From Gammaproteobacteria bacterium (GTDB taxonomy: Bacteria > Pseudomonadota > Gammaproteobacteria > PS1 > Pseudothioglobaceae): DNA of 12,669 bases. The stretch is from assembly GCA_028599035.1 (NCBI GenBank), contig JAQRMT010000033.1, forward strand, positions 1,233 to 13,901, in the 5' to 3' direction. The stretch's first letter is position 1, and every line of letters starts with the position of its first letter. The notes beneath the pieces were generated by a model. That model worked only from the letters and a program-made list of their open reading frames with translations, had not been told where the DNA came from and searched no databases. The position numbers were made by a program, and so were the translations under genes. Below, in pieces: positions 5,558 through 12,613 of the stretch.

Positions 5558-7780
5558 ATGATTGAAGCAGGCCTACAACAAGAGATTAATACCATTATGA
5601 CGCAAGCGCGAAATAACCGTTTGGAGTTCGTAACGGTTGAACACTTACTCATCGCATTGTTCAATATTGATGAAGTGGTAAGTTTTTTGCGCAGTAAGCG
5701 GGTTAATGTTGAAGAAGTGCATGTAGAATTGGCAGAATATATTGACTCACATACGCCACTCATCCCACAAACCTCAGAAGTTGATATTGTGCCAACCGTT
5801 GGCTTTCAACGGGTGTTACAACGCAGTGTTTATCAGGCACAATCGGCACAAAAAAACACCGTGTATGCGATGAATGTATTGGTGAGTATTTTTGCTGAGA
5901 AGGAATCGTATGCGGTCTATTTGCTAAAACTTAACAACATTTCTCGTCTTGAAGTAATGGAGGCGATTTCAGTGCAAACATCGGTATCGATTGAAGAGAG
6001 TCCTAAGGTTGAATCTGAGCCAAAAAAAGCTAAGAGAAGTGCGTTAGAAACCTATACAACTAATTTATGCGAAAAGGCGATAGCGGGGAAAATTGACCCT
6101 TTGTTAGGTAGAGAAGAAGAAGTCTTAAGAACCATTCAAGTGTTGTCTAGGCGGCGTAAAAACAACCCTTTATTGGTTGGCGAAGCAGGCGTTGGTAAAA
6201 CCGCAATTGCACAAGGCATTGCCAAACAGATTGTTGATGGAAAAGTGCCCGAGGTTTTAAGTCAGGCGAGTATTTATTCATTAGACATTGGGGTGTTAAT
6301 TGCAGGTACGAAATATCGAGGGGATTTTGAAAAACGCTTAAAATCGGTGCTGAGTGATTTAGAGCAAATCCCGCACGCCATTTTGTTTGTTGATGAAATT
6401 CACACGATGATTGGTGCTGGCAGCGTGTCTGGTAGTGCTTTGGACGCATCGAATTTACTCAAGCCAGCATTGGCAGATGGTTCGCTTAAGTGTATAGGCT
6501 CTACCACTTATGAAGAATATCGGAAAATCTTTGAAAAAGACCATGCGCTTTCAAGACGCTTTCAAAAAATTGATATTGATGAGCCATCGGTGGATGATAC
6601 GATTAAGATTTTGCATGGTTTGAAAAGATATTATCAAGACCATCATAAAGTTAAATATTCAAAGGCAGCATTGGTGTGTGCGGTTGAACTCTCTCATCGC
6701 CATATGAACGACCGTCGTCTGCCAGATAAGGCGATTGATGTGATTGATGAAGTTGGTGCATTGCAGCAGATTCAGCCAAAATCTAAACGCAAAATTAATA
6801 TCGGCGTTGGCGATATTGAAGATATTATTGCCAAATTAGCGCGCATTCCATCACGCCAAGTAACGAATGATGACAAATCGCTACTTAAAAATTTAGCGGC
6901 AGAACTCAAACTTGGTGTGTTTGGGCAAGATAGGGCAGTTGAGAGTTTATCCACTGCTATTAAACTTTCTCGTTCTGGTTTGGCGTATGAAAATAAACCG
7001 ATGGGCTCGTTCTTGTTTGCAGGACCAACAGGGGTGGGGAAAACTGAGATTTGTAAGCAACTTGCCCGCATTATGGGGGTTAAATTATTGCGTTTTGATA
7101 TGAGTGAATACAGGGAAAGTCACTCAATATCTAAACTGATTGGTTCACCACCAGGCTATGTGGGCTATGACGAAGGCGGGTTATTGACAGAGGCAGTTAA
7201 TACCAATCCATACGCCGTCTTACTGTTGGACGAAGTTGAGAAAGCACATCCTGATATTTTTAATCTGTTATTGCAAGTGATGGACAATGGTAGACTCACG
7301 GATGCCAATGGCAGAGAAATTGATTTTAGTAATGTGATTCTAGTGATGACTTCTAACGCAGGCGCACAAACGGTTGGGCGGGCATCAATTGGCTTTAATG
7401 AGCAGGATCATTCTTTGGATTATGAAGGCGAATTGAAGAAATCGTTTACTCCAGAATTTAGAAATCGTCTGTCTGAAGTGATTTATTTTAATACGCTAAA
7501 TAAAGAAACCATTGTTTTTGTGGTGAATAAATTTTTATTTGAGTTAGAGGCTGCTTTAGAGGACAAAAATGTGGCTTTGATTGTATCTGAGATGGCGAGA
7601 AAATGGTTCTCTGCGAATGGCTATGACGCTAAAATGGGCGCACGACCAATGTCACGCTTGATAGAAAAAGAAATCCGCAAGCCATTGGCCGATGAATTAT
7701 TATTTGGTAAATTGGTCAATGGTGGTACGGTGAAAGTAGAAGTCAAAAAAGACCAAATCACACTTATACTTAGCACGTGA
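5558..7780 (+). CDS. clpA: ATP-dependent Clp protease ATP-binding subunit ClpA
   Basis: ClpA is the hexameric AAA+ unfoldase that feeds substrates, including those brought by ClpS, to ClpP. It has 740 residues from the ATG at 5558; a GTG one codon earlier is also possible (E. coli 758). The N-domain covers about 1-145, then a charged linker. The D1 domain has Walker A GEAGVGKT at 208-215 and Walker B LFVDEI at 276-281. The D2 domain has Walker A GPTGVGKT at 489-496 and Walker B LLLDEVEK at 555-562. A substrate-translocating pore motif, PPGYVGYDEGG, follows the second Walker A. The ClpP-docking loop reads IGF (611-613), where E. coli ClpA has IGL and ClpX has IGF, so docking should be kept. 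clpP is not in the window. The stop overlaps surE by four bases. Confidence 0.97.
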   Translation: MIEAGLQQEINTIMTQARNNRLEFVTVEHLLIALFNIDEVVSFLRSKRVNVEEVHVELAEYIDSHTPLIPQTSEVDIVPTVGFQRVLQRSVYQAQSAQKNTVYAMNVLVSIFAEKESYAVYLLKLNNISRLEVMEAISVQTSVSIEESPKVESEPKKAKRSALETYTTNLCEKAIAGKIDPLLGREEEVLRTIQVLSRRRKNNPLLVGEAGVGKTAIAQGIAKQIVDGKVPEVLSQASIYSLDIGVLIAGTKYRGDFEKRLKSVLSDLEQIPHAILFVDEIHTMIGAGSVSGSALDASNLLKPALADGSLKCIGSTTYEEYRKIFEKDHALSRRFQKIDIDEPSVDDTIKILHGLKRYYQDHHKVKYSKAALVCAVELSHRHMNDRRLPDKAIDVIDEVGALQQIQPKSKRKINIGVGDIEDIIAKLARIPSRQVTNDDKSLLKNLAAELKLGVFGQDRAVESLSTAIKLSRSGLAYENKPMGSFLFAGPTGVGKTEICKQLARIMGVKLLRFDMSEYRESHSISKLIGSPPGYVGYDEGGLLTEAVNTNPYAVLLLDEVEKAHPDIFNLLLQVMDNGRLTDANGREIDFSNVILVMTSNAGAQTVGRASIGFNEQDHSLDYEGELKKSFTPEFRNRLSEVIYFNTLNKETIVFVVNKFLFELEAALEDKNVALIVSEMARKWFSANGYDAKMGARPMSRLIEKEIRKPLADELLFGKLVNGGTVKVEVKKDQITLILST
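7765..7770 (+). promoter_or_regulatory. -10-like box six bases before the surE GTG
   Basis: TATACT (five of six to consensus) ends six bases before the surE start codon at 7777, the same spacing as at clpA and pgi. It lies inside the clpA coding region, shows no -35, and may be coincidental because the surE start overlaps the clpA stop. Confidence 0.25.
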
Positions 7781-8520
7781 GAATCCTAATTAGTAATGAC
7801 GATGGTTTTGACGCGCAAGGCATCAAAACTTTGGCGCAAACTTTGTCACAAGAGCACGAAGTTGTCGTGGTAGCACCGAATGAAAACAAATCGGCTTCTA
7901 GTAGTTCTTTGACTTTGGATAGACCACTACAACCCGTTGAAATCAAGAAAAATTTTTATAGCGTTGATGCAACACCGAGCGATTGCGTGCATTTGGCGCT
8001 TAGCGGACTATTAGATGAAGCGTTTGATTTGGTGGTGACAGGTATCAATTTTGGACCAAACTTAGGCGATGACGTTGTTTATTCTGGTACGGTTGCAGGT
8101 GCAATTGAAGGGCGCTTTTTAGGTTTGCCATCGTTAGCGATTTCATTGGCAAGTTGGGAAGGTAAGCATTTTGAAACAGCGGGTGTCATCGCAAAAAAAA
8201 TGCTCACTCAAATCACCCATGCGCAATTGTCACACGATACGATTCTTAATGTCAATGTGCCAGATGTTGCATTGGCAGATATTCAGGGCTTTCAAACCAC
8301 GCGCTTGGGCAAACGACATCAATCGGAAAAAAGTGTGGCAGATAAAGACGATGCGTCAAAATTTTGGATTGGTGAAAATGGTAAAGAAGCTGATAACGGT
8401 GTCGGCACAGATTTTCATGCGATTGCTAATCATTATGTTTCAGTCACACCCCTGCAAATTGACTTAACCAAATATAACGAAATGGACACAATATCTACAT
8501 GGTTGCAAGCGCTCAAATAA
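7777..8520 (+). CDS. surE: 5'/3'-nucleotidase SurE
   Basis: SurE is a metal-dependent phosphatase that removes phosphate from 5' and 3' nucleoside monophosphates and is linked to stationary-phase survival. It has 247 residues, close to the usual 250. The metal site is complete: D8-D9 (ISNDDG), S39 (NKSASSS) and N91 (VTGINFGPN). The following GDDVVYSGTVAGAIEG is the family signature. The GTG start is fixed by the N-terminal motif beginning with its first residue, and its last two bases lie in the clpA stop TGA. The pcm-nlpD-rpoS genes that accompany surE in many gammaproteobacteria are absent. The 3' end overlaps the next gene by 22 bases. Confidence 0.97.
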   Translation: MRILISNDDGFDAQGIKTLAQTLSQEHEVVVVAPNENKSASSSSLTLDRPLQPVEIKKNFYSVDATPSDCVHLALSGLLDEAFDLVVTGINFGPNLGDDVVYSGTVAGAIEGRFLGLPSLAISLASWEGKHFETAGVIAKKMLTQITHAQLSHDTILNVNVPDVALADIQGFQTTRLGKRHQSEKSVADKDDASKFWIGENGKEADNGVGTDFHAIANHYVSVTPLQIDLTKYNEMDTISTWLQALK

Positions 8521-10223
8521 AAGCAATATTTTGGGCTTGGCTTGGTTTGAGTCTGCTGGATATTTTCGTGGTGCGTGATTTGCTATGGCTGTCAGAACAT
8601 TGGGATATTAAGCGTGTGCTTGTTAATTTTGGTTTGACTTCGCTGGCAATGTTGTCTTTGCTATTCATTCTCAATCCAATCATTAGCCGTTCCAAGATTG
8701 GGAAAAATATTGTTTTTGTGATAATAACTGTGCCGATGTTGGTGCAGTTGTCGCATTATGAGGTGTATCGTAGTTTTGCTTCAAGTTTCGGTTTTTATGA
8801 ATTTTCACAAGACCCAATAATGGTGTTGGAATTGTGGCTAGCGCAGTTTAATTATTTAAAATCTAGCGTTGTCTTATTGTTAGTTTATGGTTTATTGAGT
8901 TTGCTAATAGTGCCAATTAAGGTAGTAAGATGGCGTTATAATTTGAATGTAATTGGCTTTGTGTTATTGTATTTACTCACCACATTTAGTTGGTATGGCG
9001 TGAGTAATTTTCAAAATTCAGTATTGACATATTATTCAACTTTATTACAAATGTCACGCATTCAAGTGTTGGAATTTAAGCATGAAAAGCCGCACATTAC
9101 CCCTAGTCAGGCACCTATTGACGACCTGCCGAATATTGTCTATATTATTGGTGAATCCTTGACTCTTTCACAAATGGGCATTTATGGTTATGAACGAAAT
9201 ACCACGCCTAAATTGGCACAACTTGAAGCCGATAAAAAACTGATTAAATACAATAATGCGTTGAGTATCGGCACTCACACACGACTGAGTGTGCCGTATA
9301 TGTTAGTAGGCATAGAAGGGATTGACCCACAGGGCAGAATTTATCAAACACCATCGGTATTTAACTATGCCAAGGCGCGTGGATATGCGACTGCATTTAT
9401 CAGTGCGCAAGATACTCGTTGGGGGCATATTAAAGATTTATTTGTGGACAGGGATGTGGATTATTTTTGGCATGGCGTTACTATGTATAAAAATGCTTCT
9501 GTACATAAAGGTGCTGATGATATGCGTGTGTTAAATGAGATTGCTTTGCCTTACATTGACAGCGTTAGCAAGAAAAAATCACCATTTTTTCTAGTATTGC
9601 AAATGGATGGATCGCATTATCCGTATACAACGCACAGTGCTCGTAAACACAAGAAATTCTTGCCCGAAGATACGCCAAATTCTATCAATGCGTATGATAA
9701 TACGGTGGTTAAAACCGATGATTATTTAGCGATAGTGATTAACAAGATGCGTAAACAATATCCCGATAGTTGGGTGTTTTATTCTACTGACCATGGACAG
9801 GGTCTGGGTGGCAAGGCGGGCAAGTTTAACCAAGATCCACACCTAAATACTATTCATAATCCATTACTGGTTTCGGCACCAAAATCACAATATCATGCGT
9901 TGATGCGTAATCAAGATTTGCCAGTTTCACAAGCAGATATTGTGCCAAGTATTTTGGCTATTATTGGCATGAAACCGCATACTAATATTAATGGTAAATC
10001 TTTGCTTGATAAGCAAGACCCAAATCGTTTAAGGATTGTTAGTCAATATATGCCGACACAACACAACGACCCAAGAGCAGTCTTGGTTAATCCTGATTTA
10101 AGTATTTATACGCTAGACTTTGAGAAAATGAGTGTTACTTTTCCTGATGGAAAACAAACCATTCGCTTCCGAGATTGGGATAAGAAATATCAGCAAATTT
10201 TTATTGACCGTGGACTATATTAA
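8499..10223 (+). CDS. phosphoethanolamine-transferase-like sulfatase-fold membrane enzyme
   Basis: This is a 574-residue inner-membrane enzyme of the EptA/CptA/OpgE type, which moves phosphoethanolamine from phosphatidylethanolamine to lipid A, core sugars or glucans. Five hydrophobic segments (about 9-30, 43-63, 70-88, 122-142 and 149-167) are followed by a periplasmic alkaline-phosphatase-fold domain. Metal and catalytic landmarks are E219 (NIVYIIGES), the nucleophile Thr in GTHTRLSVPYM (259 or 261), H373 (MDGSHYPY) and D431-H432 (YSTDHGQG). NAYDNTVVKTDDYL matches the family's conserved helix. The motif around the nucleophile differs from EptA (CGT-A-T), and the cysteines that form disulfides in EptA and MCR are lacking, so the acceptor cannot be named; cardiolipin- or glucan-directed relatives are possible. 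The start ATG overlaps surE by 22 bases with no Shine-Dalgarno. It lies upstream of pgi and galU, consistent with envelope work. Confidence 0.82.
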   Translation: MVASAQIKAIFWAWLGLSLLDIFVVRDLLWLSEHWDIKRVLVNFGLTSLAMLSLLFILNPIISRSKIGKNIVFVIITVPMLVQLSHYEVYRSFASSFGFYEFSQDPIMVLELWLAQFNYLKSSVVLLLVYGLLSLLIVPIKVVRWRYNLNVIGFVLLYLLTTFSWYGVSNFQNSVLTYYSTLLQMSRIQVLEFKHEKPHITPSQAPIDDLPNIVYIIGESLTLSQMGIYGYERNTTPKLAQLEADKKLIKYNNALSIGTHTRLSVPYMLVGIEGIDPQGRIYQTPSVFNYAKARGYATAFISAQDTRWGHIKDLFVDRDVDYFWHGVTMYKNASVHKGADDMRVLNEIALPYIDSVSKKKSPFFLVLQMDGSHYPYTTHSARKHKKFLPEDTPNSINAYDNTVVKTDDYLAIVINKMRKQYPDSWVFYSTDHGQGLGGKAGKFNQDPHLNTIHNPLLVSAPKSQYHALMRNQDLPVSQADIVPSILAIIGMKPHTNINGKSLLDKQDPNRLRIVSQYMPTQHNDPRAVLVNPDLSIYTLDFEKMSVTFPDGKQTIRFRDWDKKYQQIFIDRGLY

Positions 10224-10230
10224 TAGTAGA

Positions 10231-10236
10231 TATAAT
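10231..10236 (+). promoter_or_regulatory. -10 box six bases before the pgi ATG
   Basis: A perfect TATAAT in the 19-base gap after the transferase gene ends six bases before the pgi start codon. A TTGACC hexamer (10204-10209) lies upstream but 21 bases away, longer than the usual 16-18 spacing. No Shine-Dalgarno is present, so a leaderless pgi transcript is a fair reading. Confidence 0.45.
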
Positions 10237-10242
10237 ACCTAA

Positions 10243-11442
10243 ATGGAATACAACAAGAATTTTTATCAAATCCATTCTAATGATGATATTTTCCAACGCA
10301 TTCAGAGTGAGCGTGGGACAATTGGTTATTATGATTTACCCTATCAGGATACCAGTGACATTAAGGCGTATGCTAAGATGATAATGCAAAAGCATATCGT
10401 GGTAATTGGTATCGGTGGTTCAAGTTTAGGGGCTAAAGCGATTTATGAGTTCTTATTGCCATCAAATAAATATCAAAAAGATTTGGTTTTTTTAGAGACG
10501 GTTGACCCACTTGAAATCAATCATTGTCTAGCCAAACTTGATATTTCTGATGCACATTTTGTGGTGATTTCAAAGTCAGGTAGTACTATTGAGACTATTA
10601 GTTTATTTAAGTATTTGCGTACTTTGGTTGAGATAAACAGTAATAATTGCACCGTTATTTCTGAGGTTAAGAGCGGGCTAACTAAGTTTGCACAACAGCA
10701 AGATATCAAAGTCTTTGAATTGGCTGAGAATATCGGTGGGCGTTTTTCAGTATTTAGCGTAGTCGGCTTAGTGCCACTTGCGATGGTAGGTGTGGATATT
10801 GACAATTTATTGAATGGTTGCAAGCGTGTGTCAGACAGTTTTTTTGAGCAGTCTAATTATTATGCACCTATTATTAGAAAAGCACGATTTTTGGTAGAAA
10901 ACAAGGCGCGATTTAATATTAATACGATTTTCTCTTATTCTTCATCACTTGAAGGCTTTAACAAATGGTATGTGCAACTTTGGGCAGAAAGCTTAGGTAA
11001 GATTAATATTAACAAAACTCGACAAGCGCTTACACCAATTGCCTTGATAGGGCCTATTGACCAACACAGTTTTTTGCAGCTTATTATTGATGGTGTGCGT
11101 GACAAGACCGTTACTTTTATTAAGATTGCCGATTTAAAAGACAATACTATTATCCCTAAAGCTAATGACAAGAACTTGGGCTTGGAATATGCTGAAGGTT
11201 TGAGTTTTAATGATTTGCTCAACAAACAAGCTGATGCCACTATTCAATCGGTTGAAGCTCAAGGTGATATTCCTTGCGATGTGGTGACGATTTCCACCGT
11301 GGATGAATACAATATTGCCAAACTAATGTTTAGTTATCAATTATTGGTTTCTGCTATTGGTGAATTCTTACAAATTAACACCTACAACCAGCCTGGTGTA
11401 GAAAAAGGCAAAGCCATTCTTAAAGAAAGTTTGCAGAATTAA
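10243..11442 (+). CDS. pgi: glucose-6-phosphate isomerase, short form
   Basis: Pgi interconverts glucose-6-phosphate and fructose-6-phosphate. The protein has 399 residues, much shorter than the roughly 550 typical of gammaproteobacteria and like the compact forms of Campylobacter or Aquifex. The two SIS halves carry the phosphate-binding motifs IGIGGSSLG (about 55-63) and SKSGSTIET (110-118). The family signature ENIGGRFSVFS includes R167. The catalytic base is E249 (QLWAESLGK), and H275 (GPIDQHSF) and K390 (QPGVEKGK) follow. All active-site residues are present, so it is not a decayed copy; the missing part is N-terminal and insertion segments. It is followed after two bases by galU, and the pair links central sugar phosphates to UDP-glucose. 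Confidence 0.95.
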   Translation: MEYNKNFYQIHSNDDIFQRIQSERGTIGYYDLPYQDTSDIKAYAKMIMQKHIVVIGIGGSSLGAKAIYEFLLPSNKYQKDLVFLETVDPLEINHCLAKLDISDAHFVVISKSGSTIETISLFKYLRTLVEINSNNCTVISEVKSGLTKFAQQQDIKVFELAENIGGRFSVFSVVGLVPLAMVGVDIDNLLNGCKRVSDSFFEQSNYYAPIIRKARFLVENKARFNINTIFSYSSSLEGFNKWYVQLWAESLGKININKTRQALTPIALIGPIDQHSFLQLIIDGVRDKTVTFIKIADLKDNTIIPKANDKNLGLEYAEGLSFNDLLNKQADATIQSVEAQGDIPCDVVTISTVDEYNIAKLMFSYQLLVSAIGEFLQINTYNQPGVEKGKAILKESLQN

Positions 11443-11444
11443 TA

Positions 11445-12278
11445 ATGGGCATTATCAATAAATGCCTTTTCCCTGTTGCAGGTTATGGCACACGATTTTT
11501 GCCTGCCACTAAAGCCATTCCTAAGGAGATGTTGCCGATTCTCACTAAGCCATTGATTCAATACGGCGTAGAGGAGGCGATGAGTGCTGGTATTCGTACT
11601 ATGGCAATGGTTACCAGTAAACACAAACAAGCCATTGAAAATCATTTTAAAACACATCCAGAGATTGAATCCAGTATTCAAGGCACTGCCAAGGAATCTT
11701 TGTTGGATGAAGTTAATCGGACTATCGAACAATGTGATTTTGCTTATATTGAACAGCAACAAATGTTAGGATTAGGGCATGCGATTTATACGGGAAAGCC
11801 ACTGATCGGCAACGAACCATTTGCGGTGATTTTGCCAGATGATTTATGTGCCAATGACGGAAATTCGGTGTTATTACAAATGACTAAATTGTATGCCCAA
11901 CATCCTGATTGTTGTATTGTGGCAATCGAAGCAGTGTCAATGGATGCGGTGGATAAATACGGCGTGATTGATGGCAATTTATTGAATGGCTCAAACAACG
12001 CCTATCGTGTGCATAATATGGTGGAAAAACCAAGTCCAGCAGTAGCGCCAAGCAATTTAGCGATTATTGGCCGCTATATTCTCACCCCAGATATTTTTAC
12101 TGTTCTGGAAAATACCAAGCCTGATAAAAATGGCGAAATTCAAATCACTGATGCATTAATGACACTGGCTAAAAAAGGCAAAGTTATTGCTTATCAATTC
12201 CAAGGCAGACGCTTTGACTGTGGCAATGTCAAAGGCTTTGTAGAGGCAAACACTGTCTTTGCACAAGAGATGCTATAA
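11445..12278 (+). CDS. galU: UTP-glucose-1-phosphate uridylyltransferase GalU
   Basis: GalU makes UDP-glucose from UTP and glucose-1-phosphate for LPS, glucans and other surface sugars. It has 277 residues, slightly shorter than the usual 290-300. The nucleotide-binding signature FPVAGYGTRFLPATKAIPKE covers residues 9-28. Further landmarks are QYGVEEA, GLGHAI (109-114), the Mg-binding Asp pair in LPDDL (132-133), VEKP (sugar phosphate side) and GRYILTPDIF, then the closing GEIQITDAL and RFDCGN. The start is two bases after the pgi stop with no clear Shine-Dalgarno, so it depends on coupling to pgi. It is the last gene of the + strand run. Its stop codon lies inside an extended -10 sequence. 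Confidence 0.97.
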   Translation: MGIINKCLFPVAGYGTRFLPATKAIPKEMLPILTKPLIQYGVEEAMSAGIRTMAMVTSKHKQAIENHFKTHPEIESSIQGTAKESLLDEVNRTIEQCDFAYIEQQQMLGLGHAIYTGKPLIGNEPFAVILPDDLCANDGNSVLLQMTKLYAQHPDCCIVAIEAVSMDAVDKYGVIDGNLLNGSNNAYRVHNMVEKPSPAVAPSNLAIIGRYILTPDIFTVLENTKPDKNGEIQITDALMTLAKKGKVIAYQFQGRRFDCGNVKGFVEANTVFAQEML

Positions 12279-12396
12279 TCCAGCATTCTGGCGTTTTGTT
12301 CAATACCCCCCCTTGTAGGGTAAAAATTGGAAAAATGCTGTAGTCATTCATAATGTCAAGTTCGTTATTAAAACTGCTGTATTGTTTACTTTCCAT
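12229..12396 (-). CDS. small reverse ORF with a strong ribosome site, unrecognised
   Basis: A 55-codon frame begins MESKQYSSFNNELDIMNDYS and ends inside the antisense of galU. It is notable only because its ATG (12396) has GGAG six bases upstream (12403-12406 on the + strand), better than almost any other start here. The first 30 codons lie in non-coding DNA and look protein-like (FPIFTLQGG). Then a run of seven G crosses the frame, and the remainder is antisense to galU and unlikely to be real. It could be a small peptide, the surviving 5' end of a truncated gene, or chance. It conflicts with the + strand small-RNA reading of the same stretch. No family was recognised. Confidence 0.25.
   Translation of the reverse strand: MESKQYSSFNNELDIMNDYSIFPIFTLQGGVLNKTPECWIIASLVQRQCLPLQSL
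12271..12279 (+). promoter_or_regulatory. extended -10 overlapping the galU stop codon
   Basis: TGCTATAAT is a perfect extended -10 element, a type that can work without a -35. It includes the galU TAA stop. RNA would start at about 12286, in the structured stretch downstream. No gene in frame follows, so if active it would make a non-coding RNA. Confidence 0.35.
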
Positions 12397-12459
12397 AGAT
12401 TACTCCGTTATTAAAATTAAGTTAATCCCTTATTGCACAAGGGATTGGTTGGTTTTTTT
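12286..12459 (+). ncRNA. candidate small RNA from the galU 3' region
   Basis: This is a stretch of about 174 bases bounded by an extended -10 upstream and a T-run terminator at the end. Just at its start CAGCATT (12281-12287) can pair with AATGCTG (12334-12340), and nested inside TACCC (12304-12308) can pair with GGGTA (12318-12322). This is an inference from promoter, fold and terminator arrangement; no known RNA family was recognised. It may equally be the galU 3' untranslated region. Confidence 0.25.
12424..12459 (+). terminator. intrinsic terminator after galU
   Basis: A perfect 8-bp stem, AATCCCTT (12424-12431) with AAGGGATT (12439-12446), has a 7-base loop. G-T wobbles can lengthen it on the outer side, and seven T follow (12453-12459). 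It would end the seven-gene + strand transcript 146 bases after galU. The six-base GGTTGG before the T-run is a little long unless the wobble pairs form. Confidence 0.6.
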
Positions 12460-12493
12460 GTAATATTGCTAAAAATGAGCGGACAGATACTAA

Positions 12494-12537
12494 AAGGCAA
12501 GGACTTCACCACGCTGTTTTGGTGAAAGCCTTGCCTT
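12494..12537. repeat. 44-base near-perfect inverted repeat
   Basis: The arms are AAGGCAAGG (12494-12502) with CCTTGCCTT (12529-12537), and TTCACCA (12505-12511) with TGGTGAA (12520-12526). They are separated by a 2x2 internal loop (AC/AG) and capped by an 8-base loop: sixteen base pairs in all. On the - strand it is followed by a weak T-run, so it could end a transcript arriving from the right; on the + strand no T-run follows. A dispersed REP-like palindrome is the other reading. No second copy is visible in the window. Confidence 0.7.
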
Positions 12538-12554
12538 CAACTTACCTTCAACTT
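12534..12554 (+). repeat. tandem 10-mer CCTTCAACTT, two copies
   Basis: Two exact copies of CCTTCAACTT (12534-12543 and 12545-12554) are separated by one A, giving an 11-base period close to one helical turn. The first copy overlaps the right arm of the hairpin. This may be a paired protein-binding site or a small duplication. Confidence 0.5.
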
Positions 12555-12598
12555 TGAACAATTAAAAAATTAACCATACAGCGCTTGTTTTTTTACGG

Positions 12599-12604
12599 CA
12601 TAAT
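12599..12604 (+). promoter_or_regulatory. -10-like CATAAT before the repeat-bearing ORF
   Basis: CATAAT (five of six) ends nine bases before the ATG at 12614. No -35 at proper spacing and no Shine-Dalgarno are seen, so if used it would give a very short or absent leader. Confidence 0.25.
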
Positions 12605-12613
12605 AACCGACTT

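Larger units (their letters stand above)
12279..12613. other. structured region without a firm gene
   Basis: This stretch has no confident coding gene. It contains the candidate small RNA, the reverse ORF start, the terminator, a 44-base hairpin and a tandem 10-mer listed separately, plus a homopolymer of seven C at 12306-12312. Two tiny + strand frames (12353-12463 and 12475-12525) lack ribosome sites and are not called. Confidence 0.6.

Noticed and set aside
6147..6449. Reverse ORF of 100 residues inside clpA
   Set aside because: Shadow frame opposite the conserved D1 domain of clpA, with no start signals.
12280..12298. CCAG-CATT-CTGG hairpin plus TTTT as the galU terminator
   Set aside because: The stem is only 4 bp and the T-run is short; the 12424-12459 structure is far better.
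12353..12463. 36-residue hydrophobic + strand ORF
   Set aside because: No ribosome site, and it ends within the terminator T-run; most likely chance in AT-rich DNA.
12475..12525. 16-codon ORF MSGQILKGKDFTTLFW
   Set aside because: Very short, no Shine-Dalgarno, stops inside the hairpin and matches no family I recognise.
12494..12554. Integron attC site
   Set aside because: The palindrome lacks matching GTTRRRY and RYYYAAC core sites at its two ends, and no integrase or cassettes are visible.
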